Assembly (NCBI RefSeq): GCF_002001105.1
Contig: NZ_MUNP01000040.1
Location: 29,591-93,590, forward strand
DNA length: 64,000 bases
DNA from: Rhodanobacter sp. C06
Lineage (GTDB): Bacteria; Pseudomonadota; Gammaproteobacteria; Xanthomonadales; Rhodanobacteraceae
Direction: 5' to 3'
Positions within the stretch are counted from its first letter, which is position 1; each line of letters opens with the position of its first letter. Positions 26,097-34,618 of this stretch are shown here, piece by piece. Below the pieces are notes generated by a model, which searched no databases, was not told the origin of the DNA, and saw only the letters and a list, made by a program, of their open reading frames with translations. The translations under genes and the position numbers were made by a program.

Positions 26097-26173
26097 TGGA
26101 CGGAACTCCGGGGCGCCTGGCGCGCCCGCCGGATCGTCACGCCTGCCCGTCGCGCCGGTGATCCGGAAGCTGC

Positions 26174-26560
26174 CTACGGCAGCGCATACTCGAACGTGTA
26201 CGAGTGGCCGCCCTGCGCGTCGATGTGGATCGCCAGCGTTCCGCTGAGCCCGGCCAGTCCGTCCGTGCCCGAATCCGGCACCACGTTCACCACCAGCACG
26301 GCCGCTCCGCGATCCATCGTGCCCGAATGCTGCAGCACGAAGCCGCCGCGCCGGCCATGCAGCGCACCCACCACGCGCTCCATCGCCACGTAGCCGGCCG
26401 AGCCGTCCACCGCGCTGCGGTAGGCCAGCATCTCGCCGAGGCTGTGCGCGTCGAGATCGCCGCTGAACTGCTTGTCGAGGCTCATCCGACCCAAGCCGCT
26501 GTCGACGGACGCGGGCTGCTGCGGCTCCAGTTTCACCGTGAAGGTGCCGGTAGCTTGCAT
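26174..26560 (-). CDS. DUF3224 family protein
   Basis: A 128-residue small soluble protein of the DUF3224 family, an allene-oxide-cyclase-like beta barrel. Recognisable parts are ATGTFTVKLEP at the start, SLDKQFSGDLDAHSLGEML (about residues 27-45), GYVAMERVVGALHGRRGGFVLQHSG (split; about 56-80), and the end GTLAIHIDAQGGHSYTFEY. The function is unknown. ATG 26560 has a GGAG ribosome-binding site 8 bases upstream; ATG 26566 is an alternative. It is divergent from an AraC regulator that may control it. Confidence 0.9.
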   Translation of the reverse strand: MQATGTFTVKLEPQQPASVDSGLGRMSLDKQFSGDLDAHSLGEMLAYRSAVDGSAGYVAMERVVGALHGRRGGFVLQHSGTMDRGAAVLVVNVVPDSGTDGLAGLSGTLAIHIDAQGGHSYTFEYALP

Positions 26561-26637
26561 GTGCATTTCTCCATGGGTCATTGACCAAGCCTCTGCGATG
26601 ATCGCGGCTTGCGCCCGCGCATTCCAGCACTGCCGCC

Positions 26638-27474
26638 ATGCCGATGATTGGAAAAACACGACACGATCCCGCCATGCCCGCTGACGCACCCCGCGGCGTG
26701 CTCCGCGCGCGGCTGGGCGAAGGCGCGTTCGAGCATGCGCGGCAGGCGCCTGCGCCGGCGCTGGCCGGCTTCGTCGAGCATTACTGGTGCGTACGCTGGG
26801 ATCTGCTTGGCCAATCGCCACGCCTGCAGGAAACGCTGCCACACCCGAACGTGCACATGGTGGTCGAGCACGGCGAAGCACGCGTGTGGGGCGTGCACGA
26901 CGGCCGCTACCGCCGCATGCTGGAAGGCCGCGAAACGGTGTTCGGGGTGAAGTTCGCGGCAGGCGGCTTCCGCACCTTCCTGCGCGGCCCGGTGGCGGCG
27001 CTGGCGAATCGTTCGATGCCGGCGCACGAGGTGTTCGGCACCGGCATCGATGCCATCGTGCCGGCCATTCCTGTCTGTGCTGACATCGCCGCGATGGCGG
27101 GATTGGTCGAACCATTGCTGCTGGCGAAGTTGCCGCTGGCCGATCCGCAGGCGGCACAAGCCCGCGCGCTGGTGGCGCTGGCGGCGAGCGACCGCGAACT
27201 GCTGCGCGCCGAACAACTGGCCGAGCACGCGGGCATGGGCCTGCGCGCACTGCAGCGACTGTTCCGCGACTACGTGGGCGCCAGCCCGAAATGGGTGATC
27301 GCGCGCTATCGCCTGCACGAGGCGGTGGCGCAGTTGCAGACAGGCCATGAACTGCCGTGGGCCGAGCTGGCGCTGGCGCTCGGCTACTACGACCAAGCCC
27401 ATTTCATCCGCGACTTCCGCCGCCTGGTCGGTTGCGCGCCGGCGGATTACGCGCGACGCCAGCACGTGCGTTGA
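26638..27474 (+). CDS. AraC family transcriptional regulator with DUF6597-type N-terminus
   Basis: A 278-residue regulator. The N-terminal part (LAGFVEHYWCVRWDL near residue 42, HPNVHMVVEHGEARVWGVH near 70) is of the DUF6597 type. The C-terminal AraC domain (about 180-275) has two helix-turn-helices: LRAEQLAEHAGMGLRALQRL and a second with ELALALGYYDQAHFIRDFRR. It lies divergent to the DUF3224 gene with 77 bases between starts, so it probably regulates that gene and itself. MPADAP at 26674 is an alternative start. Its end is 1 base from the convergent nuclease gene. Confidence 0.9.
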   Translation: MPMIGKTRHDPAMPADAPRGVLRARLGEGAFEHARQAPAPALAGFVEHYWCVRWDLLGQSPRLQETLPHPNVHMVVEHGEARVWGVHDGRYRRMLEGRETVFGVKFAAGGFRTFLRGPVAALANRSMPAHEVFGTGIDAIVPAIPVCADIAAMAGLVEPLLLAKLPLADPQAAQARALVALAASDRELLRAEQLAEHAGMGLRALQRLFRDYVGASPKWVIARYRLHEAVAQLQTGHELPWAELALALGYYDQAHFIRDFRRLVGCAPADYARRQHVR

Positions 27475-27475
27475 A

Positions 27476-28852
27476 TCAAACCTCGAGCTGCATGCCCGGC
27501 TGCGACAACGTCACCTCGACGCCGTAGCGCTGCTTCAACACCGCCGCCAGCGCCTCGCGCGCCGGGTTCTCGCCATGCGCCAGCGCCACCGGCGGATGGT
27601 TGGGGCTGGCACCGTACCAGTCCAGCAGGCCTTGCTGGTCGGCATGCGCGGACAGGCCGCCCACGGTGTGGATCTGCGCGCGCACCGGAATCTCCTCGCC
27701 GAACAGGCGCACGCGCGGCACGCCGTTGACCAGCAGCCGGCCCAGCGTGCCGGCGGCCTGGTAGCCCACGAAGACCACGTGGTTGCGCGCGAACGCGAGG
27801 TTGTTCGCCAGGTGATGACGCACGCGTCCGCCGTTGGCCATGCCCGAGCCGGCAATGATGATGGCGCCGCCGTGGATGCGGTTGATCGCCTTGCTGTCGT
27901 CCACGCTCTCGCTGACGCGCAGGTTCGGCAGCTGGAACGGCTTGATGCGCCCGCGCCATACCGCGGCGGCCTCGGCGTCGAACAGCTCCTCGTGGTGGTC
28001 GTAGACCGCCATCACCTTGGCCGCCATCGGGCTGTCGAGGAAGATCGTCCACGGCGCGAGGTTCCAGTCCTCGAAGTGCTCCGCGAACCAGTACAGCAGC
28101 TCCTGGCTGCGCCCCACCGCGAACGCGGGGATCACCACGTTGCCGCCGTCGGCGCGTGCCGCGGCGAGGATCTGCCCCAGCTCGGCCACCGTGGCGGCGC
28201 GATCCTTGTGGTTGCGGTCGCCGTAGGTCGATTCCATCAGGATCAGGTCGGCGCGCGGCGGCGGCGCGGGATCGCGCAGGATCGGCGTGCCGCGCATGCC
28301 GACGTCGCCGGTGAACAGCATGCTGCGGCCGTCTGCACGCAATTCGATCATCGCCGAACCGAGGATGTGCCCCGCCTCGTGCAGGCGCACCGTCACGCCC
28401 GGCAGGATGGTCGTGTCGGCTTCGTAAGCGAGCGGGTGCAGCTGCTTCTGCGCGACGACGACGTCCGCCGCCGTGTACAGCGGCCGAACTTCCGGCTCGC
28501 CGGGCTTGCGCTCGCGGTTCTCGCGCTCGGCGTCGCGCTCGGCCAGCGAGGCCGCATCGAGCAGCATGATGGGAAACAGGTCGCTGGTGGCCGCCTGCGT
28601 CCAGATCGGTCCCTTGAAGCCGCGCTTGACCAGCAGCGGCACACGGCCGATGTGGTCGATGTGCGCGTGGCTGAGCGCCAGCGCGTCGATGGAGGCGGGA
28701 TCGAACGCGAACGGCTCGGCGTTGCGCGCCTCCGCGTCGCGGCCGCCCTGCACCATGCCGCAGTCGAAGAGGATGCGCCGGCCGGCGACCTCGATGAGAT
28801 GGCAGGAACCGGTGACTTCACCGCCTGCCGCACCGTGGAATTCGATCCGCAT
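27476..28852 (-). CDS. MBL-fold/beta-CASP exonuclease (CPSF-like RNase)
   Basis: A 458-residue metallo-beta-lactamase-fold RNase with a beta-CASP domain, similar to bacterial YSH1/CPSF73-like proteins. The zinc motif HAHIDH lies at residues 62-67, and GHILGSAMIEL (about 158-168), TGDVGMRG and TYGDRNHK are further metal motifs. The beta-CASP and RMMBL parts give IIIAGSGMANGGRV and, near the C-terminus, GGLSAHADQQGL. Substrates in bacteria are RNA or nucleic acid ends; none is known here. ATG 28852 follows GGGAG. dapE lies 23 bases upstream on the same strand. Confidence 0.92.
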   Translation of the reverse strand: MRIEFHGAAGGEVTGSCHLIEVAGRRILFDCGMVQGGRDAEARNAEPFAFDPASIDALALSHAHIDHIGRVPLLVKRGFKGPIWTQAATSDLFPIMLLDAASLAERDAERENRERKPGEPEVRPLYTAADVVVAQKQLHPLAYEADTTILPGVTVRLHEAGHILGSAMIELRADGRSMLFTGDVGMRGTPILRDPAPPPRADLILMESTYGDRNHKDRAATVAELGQILAAARADGGNVVIPAFAVGRSQELLYWFAEHFEDWNLAPWTIFLDSPMAAKVMAVYDHHEELFDAEAAAVWRGRIKPFQLPNLRVSESVDDSKAINRIHGGAIIIAGSGMANGGRVRHHLANNLAFARNHVVFVGYQAAGTLGRLLVNGVPRVRLFGEEIPVRAQIHTVGGLSAHADQQGLLDWYGASPNHPPVALAHGENPAREALAAVLKQRYGVEVTLSQPGMQLEV

Positions 28853-28875
28853 GGCCCGCTCCCTTCGTGGTGAAT

Positions 28876-30027
28876 TCAGCCCGCCAGCATCCGTTCGCAA
28901 ATCGCCTGGTACAGATCAGGCAGGCGCTCCAGCTCGGCCACGTCCACGCATTCGTCCACCTTGTGGATGGTCGCGTTGACCGGCCCCAGTTCCACCACTT
29001 CGGCGCCCAGCGGCGCGATGAAGCGGCCGTCCGACGTGCCACCACCGGTGCTCTGCTCGGGCTCCGTGCCGCACAGCTCGCGGCACACGGCCACCACCGT
29101 CTCGCGCAGCTTGCCGCCGGGCGGGGTGAGGAAGGGCTCGCCGGAGAGGTTCCACTCCAGCGCGAAGTCCAGCCCGTGCCGTGTGAGGATCGCCTCGGTA
29201 CGCGCGCGCAGATCCTCGGCACGGCTCGCGGTGCAGTAGCGGAAGTTGATCAGCGCGACGAGCTCGCCCGGGATCACGTTGTTCGCGCCGGTGCCCGCAT
29301 TGAGGTTGGAGACCTGGAACGAGGTGGGCGGAAAATCCGCGTTGCCTTCGTCCCAGCGCTCGGCGGCGAGTTCCGCCAGCGCGGGCGCGAAGGCGTGGAT
29401 CGGGTTCAGCGCCTTCTCGGGATAGGCCACGTGGCCTTGCACGCCGCGCACCGCGAGCGTGCCCGAGAGCGATCCGCGCCGGCCCACGCGGATCAGGTCG
29501 CCCAGCGTCGCCTTCGCCGAGGGTTCGCCCACCACGCACCAGGCCATGCGCTCGCCGCGGGCGCGGAAACCCGCGGCCACCTTGCGCACGCCGTCGAGGT
29601 TGGTCGGGCCTTCCTCGTCGCTGGTGAGCAGCAGCGCCACGCGGCCGGGATGATCGGGATGCGCCGCCACGAAACGTTCCAGCGCCACCGCCATCGCCGC
29701 CACCGCGCCCTTCATGTCGGCGGCGCCGCGACCAAACAATTTCCCGTCGCGAACCACCGGCTCGAACGGCGGGCTCTGCCAGCGATCTTCCGGCCCGCTG
29801 GGCACCACGTCGGTATGGCCGAGGAAGGCCAGCGTGGGGTCCGGCTCCGATGAGGCATGCCCTCCATGCACCGCCCACAGGTTGTCCACCTCGCCATGGC
29901 GCTGGTGCTCGATGCGGAACCCGGCGCGCTGCAACCGTTCCGCCAAGAGCGCCTGGCAACCAGCGTCGTCGGGCGTCACCGAGCGGCGGCGGATCAGTTC
30001 GCGGGCGAGATCGACGACGTCGGACAT
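28876..30027 (-). CDS. dapE: Succinyl-diaminopimelate desuccinylase
   Basis: DapE removes succinate from N-succinyl-LL-diaminopimelate in the succinylase branch of lysine and peptidoglycan-precursor synthesis. The 383-residue protein has the M20 dizinc motifs: [12 protein letters not shown] (about residues 70-81), GRGAADMKG (about 101-109), LLTSDEEGP with the catalytic glutamate (about 135-143), and [11 protein letters not shown] near 330. ATG 30027 gives the usual N-terminus. dapD lies about 2.6 kb upstream on the same strand, separated by two genes that belong to other systems. Confidence 0.96.
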   Translation of the reverse strand: MSDVVDLARELIRRRSVTPDDAGCQALLAERLQRAGFRIEHQRHGEVDNLWAVHGGHASSEPDPTLAFLGHTDVVPSGPEDRWQSPPFEPVVRDGKLFGRGAADMKGAVAAMAVALERFVAAHPDHPGRVALLLTSDEEGPTNLDGVRKVAAGFRARGERMAWCVVGEPSAKATLGDLIRVGRRGSLSGTLAVRGVQGHVAYPEKALNPIHAFAPALAELAAERWDEGNADFPPTSFQVSNLNAGTGANNVIPGELVALINFRYCTASRAEDLRARTEAILTRHGLDFALEWNLSGEPFLTPPGGKLRETVVAVCRELCGTEPEQSTGGGTSDGRFIAPLGAEVVELGPVNATIHKVDECVDVAELERLPDLYQAICERMLAG

Positions 30028-30094
30028 GCGGGAAGCTGGAGATCGGTGATGACGCAGCATATCAGGCGGACGGGTCAGCTCATGGATCGCCGCC

Positions 30095-30119
30095 ATATAG
30101 TTGACTAAGTCAACCATAT
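30095..30119. promoter_or_regulatory. MarR-type operator palindrome
   Basis: A 25-base palindrome with one mismatch: TTGACT-A-AGTCAA (30101-30113) extended by ATATAG on the left and CCATAT on the right. It lies 36 bases before the MarR-GNAT gene and also in front of the divergent dapE. This form is typical of MarR-family operators, so autoregulation is likely. TTGAC may also serve as a -35 element. Confidence 0.75.
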
Positions 30120-30154
30120 CGCTAGCATGATGAACTCCAGACAGGAGGCGTGTC

Positions 30155-31090
30155 ATGCCGAAAACCGTCCCGGCCACCCATGTAGAAGCGCTTCGCGCAT
30201 TCAACCGCTCTTATACGCGCAGCATTGGCGTACTCGAGGAAGGCTTGTTGTCCAGCCCGTTCTCGCTCACCCAGGCCCGCGTCCTGTTCGAGCTGGCGCA
30301 ACGCGGCCAGACCGGCGCCAACGAGATCGGTGACCACCTTGGGCTCGATGCGGGCTACCTCAGCCGCATCATCCGCGGCTTCGCGAGCGGAGGATTGATC
30401 GCACGCAAGCCATCCTCGCAGGATCGCCGACGCATGCTGCTGTCGCTCACCGCCGCCGGCCAGCGCGCCTTCGCGGAGCTGGATCGCCGGTCCCGGGCCC
30501 AGGCGGCGACCATGCTGGGCAAACTGTCCAGCACGGACCGCGAACGCTTGCTTGGCAACATGCTCGCCATGCGCGGGGTGCTGGAACCGCCAGCGGAACG
30601 CGGCGGGCGCCTCGTGGTCCGCACCCATCGCCCCGGTGACATCGGCTGGGCGATCGAGCGCCATGGGAGGCTGTACGCGGACGAATACGGCTGGAATCAG
30701 GAGTTCGAGGCGCTGGTGGCCACGCTGTTCGCCGACTTCGCCACCCGCCACGATCCCGCCCGTGAACGCATGTGGATCGCCGAACTCGACGGCATGCGCG
30801 TGGGCTGCGTGTTCGTGGTGCGGAATGCGGACGATCCCGAAATCGCGCAACTGCGCTGCCTGCTGGTCGATCCCGCCGGGCGCGGCCGCGGTGTCGGCCG
30901 AAGGCTGGTGGAACGGTGCATCGCCTTCGCCCGCGACGCCGGCTATCGGGGCATGACATTGTGGACGAACGACGTCCTGCTGGCCGCACGGCATATCTAC
31001 GAGGCGGCGGGATTCGCGTTGGCGAAGGAGTACCACCACCACAGCTTCGGCCACGATCTGGTCGGCCAGATCTGGTCGCGCGACATCTGA
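30155..31090 (+). CDS. MarR-GNAT bifunctional regulator/acetyltransferase
   Basis: A 311-residue fusion. Residues 10-145 form a MarR winged helix: [20 protein letters not shown], then [20 protein letters not shown] with the recognition helix and wing ([13 protein letters not shown]). Residues 150-310 form a GNAT acetyltransferase with the acetyl-CoA loop [14 protein letters not shown] (about 245-258) and the motif [17 protein letters not shown]. Such fusions are common but their substrates are unknown. A palindromic operator lies just upstream and an AGGAGG-like site (CAGGAGG) precedes the ATG. Confidence 0.92.
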   Translation: MPKTVPATHVEALRAFNRSYTRSIGVLEEGLLSSPFSLTQARVLFELAQRGQTGANEIGDHLGLDAGYLSRIIRGFASGGLIARKPSSQDRRRMLLSLTAAGQRAFAELDRRSRAQAATMLGKLSSTDRERLLGNMLAMRGVLEPPAERGGRLVVRTHRPGDIGWAIERHGRLYADEYGWNQEFEALVATLFADFATRHDPARERMWIAELDGMRVGCVFVVRNADDPEIAQLRCLLVDPAGRGRGVGRRLVERCIAFARDAGYRGMTLWTNDVLLAARHIYEAAGFALAKEYHHHSFGHDLVGQIWSRDI

Positions 31091-31099
31091 TCCGGCCGC

Positions 31100-32164
31100 T
31101 CAACCGGCGACCACCGCGCCCAGCACATGCCCCACGCCCCAGGTGATCGCCGCCGCGGCCACGGTAATGGCCAACTGCCGCGCAATCGAGAACAGCACGC
31201 TGCGGCCGGTGAACAGCGATGTGCCGGTGCCGATCAGCGCCAGCCCCACGACGGTAGCGGCCATGCTGCCCAGCATCGCCGTGTGGCCGTGCAGGAACAG
31301 GTAGGGCGCCACCGCGAACGCCGCGCCGAACGCAAACAGGCAGAACGAGGACAACGCCGCGCTCCATGCCGAACCGCCCAGTTCGGCGGGATCGATGCCC
31401 AGGTCCTCGCGCACCACGGTGTCCAGCGCGGTGCGCGGCGTCTCGGCGAGATGCTCGGCTAGGTGCTCGGCCTCGGCACGACCCAGGCCCTTGTCGCGGT
31501 AGATGCCGGCGATGTGGCGCACACCGTCCTCCGGCGCCACCGCGAGCCGCTCGGCGCGCTCGGTGATCTGCGCCTGGTAGAACTCGCGCGAGCTGTTCAC
31601 GCTGAGCCATTCGCCCAGCGCCATCGAGCAGGCACCGGCGACCAGGCCGGCGAGGCCGGCGAGCAGCACGGCGCGGTCGCTGGCGGCAGCGCCGGCCATG
31701 CCCATCACCAACGAGGCGTTGGAGACCAGGCCGTCGTTCGCGCCCAGCACGGCGGCGCGCAGCGTGTTGCCGCTCTGCGCACGATGGCTGTGGCCGCGGG
31801 CGCTGCGCAGCTGCGGCGACACGAAGTGGTCGCGGTGGCCGCTGCGGTCCACCGGCGTGGCATCGTGGTCGGCATGTTCCAGCCGCACCACGGTGGGCAT
31901 CACGAACTCGGTACCGAAGGCGCGTGCGAACCGACCCAGCACACGCACGCGCAGGCCGATGCGCGGCGGCGGCACGGCGGCGCCCGCCTCGCGCAGGTGC
32001 GACTCCCAGAACGCCGCGTTGGCCTGCTCGCCCTCGGCGATGCGCCGGTACGCGCGCGCCAGCCGCGCATCGGCGGCCAGCTCGGCCAGCCGCGCGTACA
32101 GCGCGGCGTTGTCGCGCTCGATGCGCAGGTTGATGCGGTAACGGCGGACGTTGCTGGTCGTCAT
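31100..32164 (-). CDS. Ferritin-like/VIT1 family membrane protein (MbfA-like)
   Basis: A 354-residue protein. The N-terminal 60 residues are helical with ERDNAALYARLAE and EGEQANAAFWESHL, resembling the metal ligands of a rubrerythrin/ferritin-like domain (Glu and E..H patterns). From about residue 130 a VIT1/CCC1 transporter follows: AAVLGANDGLVSNASLVMGMAG is its signature, MALGEWLSVNSSREFY the next. Four more hydrophobic segments end the protein. MbfA-type proteins export iron or manganese; the metal here is not known. It is on the same strand as dapE and dapD but has no link to lysine synthesis. Confidence 0.85.
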   Translation of the reverse strand: MTTSNVRRYRINLRIERDNAALYARLAELAADARLARAYRRIAEGEQANAAFWESHLREAGAAVPPPRIGLRVRVLGRFARAFGTEFVMPTVVRLEHADHDATPVDRSGHRDHFVSPQLRSARGHSHRAQSGNTLRAAVLGANDGLVSNASLVMGMAGAAASDRAVLLAGLAGLVAGACSMALGEWLSVNSSREFYQAQITERAERLAVAPEDGVRHIAGIYRDKGLGRAEAEHLAEHLAETPRTALDTVVREDLGIDPAELGGSAWSAALSSFCLFAFGAAFAVAPYLFLHGHTAMLGSMAATVVGLALIGTGTSLFTGRSVLFSIARQLAITVAAAAITWGVGHVLGAVVAG

Positions 32165-32255
32165 GCAGGTTCGGCGGGCAGGCGGTGGCGCGCAGCCTAG
32201 CAACGAAGCCCCGATGCGGGTGAGGACGGATCGCGTTCCGTCGGTGCGGTGGAGC

Positions 32256-32612
32256 TCAACGCGGAAACAGTTTCTTGAAACCGTTGTCGCTGAAGCCGAC
32301 GCTGACGCTGCCGTCCTCCTTGAGCACCACCGGGCGACGGATCAGCGCCGGGTATTCCTTCAGCAGCAAGGTCCACTCCGGATCGCTGCCGGGGTTCTTG
32401 CGCTGCGGCAGCAGGTTGCGCCAGGTGGTGGAGGACTTGTTCACCAGCGCCTCCCAGCCACCGAGCTGCTGCGCCCACAGCTTCAGCGTGGCCGCCGGCA
32501 CCGGGTTCGCGCGGTAGTCCACGAACATGTACGGCACCGCGAAACGGTCCAGCCAGTTGCGCGCCTTGCGGCAGGTGTCGCAGGTGGGCAAGCCGTAGAG
32601 GATGACGCTCAT
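32256..32612 (-). CDS. ArsC/Spx family thioredoxin-fold protein (YffB-like)
   Basis: A 118-residue protein of the ArsC-like family. [16 protein letters not shown] near the start has the CxxC motif (Cys11 and Cys14), and [20 protein letters not shown] near the end is the conserved R-P-V loop. E. coli YffB is the closest well-known form; glutathione-dependent reductase activity has been suggested, and arsenate reduction is not supported. Its ATG overlaps the dapD stop (ATGA at 32609-32612), the order seen in many Xanthomonadales, so it is coupled to dapD. Confidence 0.92.
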   Translation of the reverse strand: MSVILYGLPTCDTCRKARNWLDRFAVPYMFVDYRANPVPAATLKLWAQQLGGWEALVNKSSTTWRNLLPQRKNPGSDPEWTLLLKEYPALIRRPVVLKEDGSVSVGFSDNGFKKLFPR

Positions 32613-33436
32613 TCGCCGCTCCGCAGCAGCTCGTTGATCGAGGTCTTGCCGCGGGTCTTCTCGTCCACCTGCTTCACGATCACCGCGGCGTACAGGCTGT
32701 GCGAGTCATCCTTCGCGGGCAGGCTGCCGGCCACCACCACGCTGCCGGCGGGGATGCGGCCGTAGCTGATCTCGCCGGTGGCGCGGTTGTAGATGCGGGT
32801 GGACTGGCCGAGGAACACGCCCATGCCGATCACGCTGCCGCGCTCCACCACCACGCCCTCGACCACTTCCGAGCGCGCGCCGATGAAGCAGCCGTCCTCG
32901 ATGATGGTGGGGTTGGCCTGCAGCGGCTCCAGCACGCCGCCAATACCGACGCCGCCAGAGAGGTGCACGCCCGCGCCGATCTGCGCGCAGGAACCCACCG
33001 TGGCCCAGGTATCGACCATGGTGCCGGCGCCAACGTGCGCGCCGATGTTGACGTAGCTGGGCATCAGCACCGCGTCCTTGGCGATGTGCGCGCCGCGGCG
33101 CACCAGCGCGCCAGGCACCACACGCGCGCCCAGGCCTTGCAGTTCCGCGTCGTCGCCGTGGGCGAAGCGCAGCGGCACCTTGTCGAAGGCCAGCGCCGGG
33201 CCGCCGTCGACCACGCGGTTGCCGTTGATGCGGAAGTACAGCAGCACCGCCTTTTTCAGCCACTGGTTGACCTTCCAGCCGCCCTGCCCGTCCGGCTCGG
33301 CCACGCGGCGCTCGCCGGATTCGAGCAGGTCGAGCACCTGGCCCAGCGCGGGGCGCAGGTGGGTCTCGATCTCGGCCTGGGTCAGTTCGTTGCGACGCTC
33401 GAACGCGTCGTCGATCAGGGATTCGATGCTTTGCAT
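32609..33436 (-). CDS. dapD: Tetrahydrodipicolinate N-succinyltransferase
   Basis: DapD transfers succinate from succinyl-CoA to tetrahydrodipicolinate, the first step of the succinylase branch to meso-diaminopimelate and lysine. At 275 residues it is almost exactly the E. coli length. The middle is a left-handed beta-helix of hexapeptide repeats (for example [20 protein letters not shown] and [18 protein letters not shown]), and [20 protein letters not shown] lies near the end. The product of DapD is later processed by DapE, encoded nearby. A MITE-like element begins 25 bases upstream of the start codon. Confidence 0.97.
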   Translation of the reverse strand: MQSIESLIDDAFERRNELTQAEIETHLRPALGQVLDLLESGERRVAEPDGQGGWKVNQWLKKAVLLYFRINGNRVVDGGPALAFDKVPLRFAHGDDAELQGLGARVVPGALVRRGAHIAKDAVLMPSYVNIGAHVGAGTMVDTWATVGSCAQIGAGVHLSGGVGIGGVLEPLQANPTIIEDGCFIGARSEVVEGVVVERGSVIGMGVFLGQSTRIYNRATGEISYGRIPAGSVVVAGSLPAKDDSHSLYAAVIVKQVDEKTRGKTSINELLRSGE

Positions 33437-33461
33437 GGGGAATGGACGTCCAAATCAGTTA

Positions 33462-33729
33462 AGAGCCTGTTTATGCTCCCCAAGCACTCCGCGCCGGGAT
33501 CTGTTTGCGCGCAGGCCAAGAAAGAACGAAGGAGTGGACGTCGGTCCACGACTGAGTGATGACACAGGGATGCGGGCAAACAGACCCGGCCCTGCGGGTT
33601 GCCATCGGGCGGCCGCCATGCGGCAGCGCGCGGCTTGACCTGCCAGCCAGGCAGGCGCTGCGCCACGCACTACCACCTGACGGCCACCCGATGACAACGC
33701 GAAGTGTTTGGGGAGCATAAACAGGCTCT
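33462..33729. mobile_element. MITE-like palindromic element, 268 bp
   Basis: Perfect 22-base terminal inverted repeats: AGAGCCTGTTTATGCTCCCC plus AA at 33462-33483 and the complement at 33708-33729. Inside, CTGTTTGCGCGCA (33501-33513) faces TGCGGGCAAACAG (33571-33583). No coding sequence of any length is convincing. No clear target-site duplication was seen. It lies directly upstream of dapD and may supply or disturb its promoter. Confidence 0.8.
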
Positions 33730-33887
33730 GAGGAGAGCCCCGCCATTGTGCCCGCCCGCGCCGCACGGGGGAACCGCCGGCGCCTTGAAGCCCGCGCCCA
33801 CGCGAAGGGCGACCGGCGGACACCAAATGCTTGCGCCACGATTCGCCTGCGGATCGGCAGGGCCGGCAAGCGCCTTTCCGGTACGCG
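33730..33887. other. Intergenic stretch without recognised feature
   Basis: Between the MITE-like element and the end of the PepSY-type gene there are 158 bases with no supported gene, promoter or repeat. Confidence 0.6.
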
Positions 33888-34370
33888 CTAAACCAGCGCA
33901 AGCAGGATCGGCGCGGCGATGCCGGCGAGGAAGATCGCGAGGATGCGCCCCCCGTGCCGCGTGTATTTCCAGGAGAGATACAGCCCGGTCAGGGTCGACA
34001 AGGCCAGCGCGAACGCGACCAGCGCGACGAAGATCTTCAGCGGCAGCGGGTTCTTCGCCCGCGGCGCGGCCGCTGCGGCCGTGGCACGCGTAGCCAGGGC
34101 CGGCATCGCGCTCGCCGGCTTCCCTGCCGCCGCGGCGGCCGGCGGGCGCAGCTTGGCCGGCGGCACGGCCATGTCCTGCTTCTTGTGCAGTTGCCCCGCC
34201 ACCGCCAGCCACTTCGGCGGCACGTAGCTGCTGCCGCGGCTGGTCTCGTGCAGGCCGAAGGTCTGCAGGCCGCCGGTGATGGCGAAGAACAGCAGGGCCG
34301 GCGCGGTGAACACGCCTAGGTAGAGGTGCACCAGGCGGCAGCCTTTGAGGACACGGTGGGTCAATGACAT
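33888..34370 (-). CDS. Small PepSY-associated (DUF-type) membrane protein
   Basis: A 160-residue membrane protein with two hydrophobic segments (LGVFTAPALLFFAITGGLQTF near 18-38 and IFVALVAFALALSTLTGLYLSW near 115-136) and a third at the C-terminal end. The pattern RLVHLYLGVFTAPALLFFAITG is that of the first membrane helix of PepSY-TM proteins. The Ala/Pro-rich middle (about 70-105) replaces the PepSY domain. These proteins are often linked to iron-siderophore uptake, and a possible Fur box lies upstream, but the role here is unproven. ATG 34370 (MSLTHRV) was preferred to a start 5 codons upstream. Confidence 0.8.
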   Translation of the reverse strand: MSLTHRVLKGCRLVHLYLGVFTAPALLFFAITGGLQTFGLHETSRGSSYVPPKWLAVAGQLHKKQDMAVPPAKLRPPAAAAAGKPASAMPALATRATAAAAAPRAKNPLPLKIFVALVAFALALSTLTGLYLSWKYTRHGGRILAIFLAGIAAPILLALV

Positions 34371-34384
34371 GCGGCAACTTCGCA

Positions 34385-34403
34385 AATGAGAATCGATAGC
34401 ATT
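34385..34403. promoter_or_regulatory. Possible Fur box
   Basis: AATGAGAATCGATAGCATT lies 15 bases before the start of the PepSY-type gene on the minus strand. It resembles a Fur box (AATGAGAATCATTCTCATT type): the first ten bases and the final CATT match, the right arm is imperfect. It fits iron repression of the membrane protein gene. Confidence 0.45.
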
Positions 34404-34618
34404 TAATCAGATCGCGGCGGCGGCGAAAAGCGGCACCGGCCCGGCATCGGATGAAACCGGCCGGCGACCATGCTTGTTCCCGCGTCACGACCGCTGCCTC
34501 GCCGCCCTGCCCGGCCCGCTCAAGTTCGCTGGCCGATGGCCGATACCGAACTCGGCAAGACTCTTGCTTGCCGGTCTGTACCGGGCCTGCCGCAACGGCT
34601 GGCCACGCTGAGAACGTG

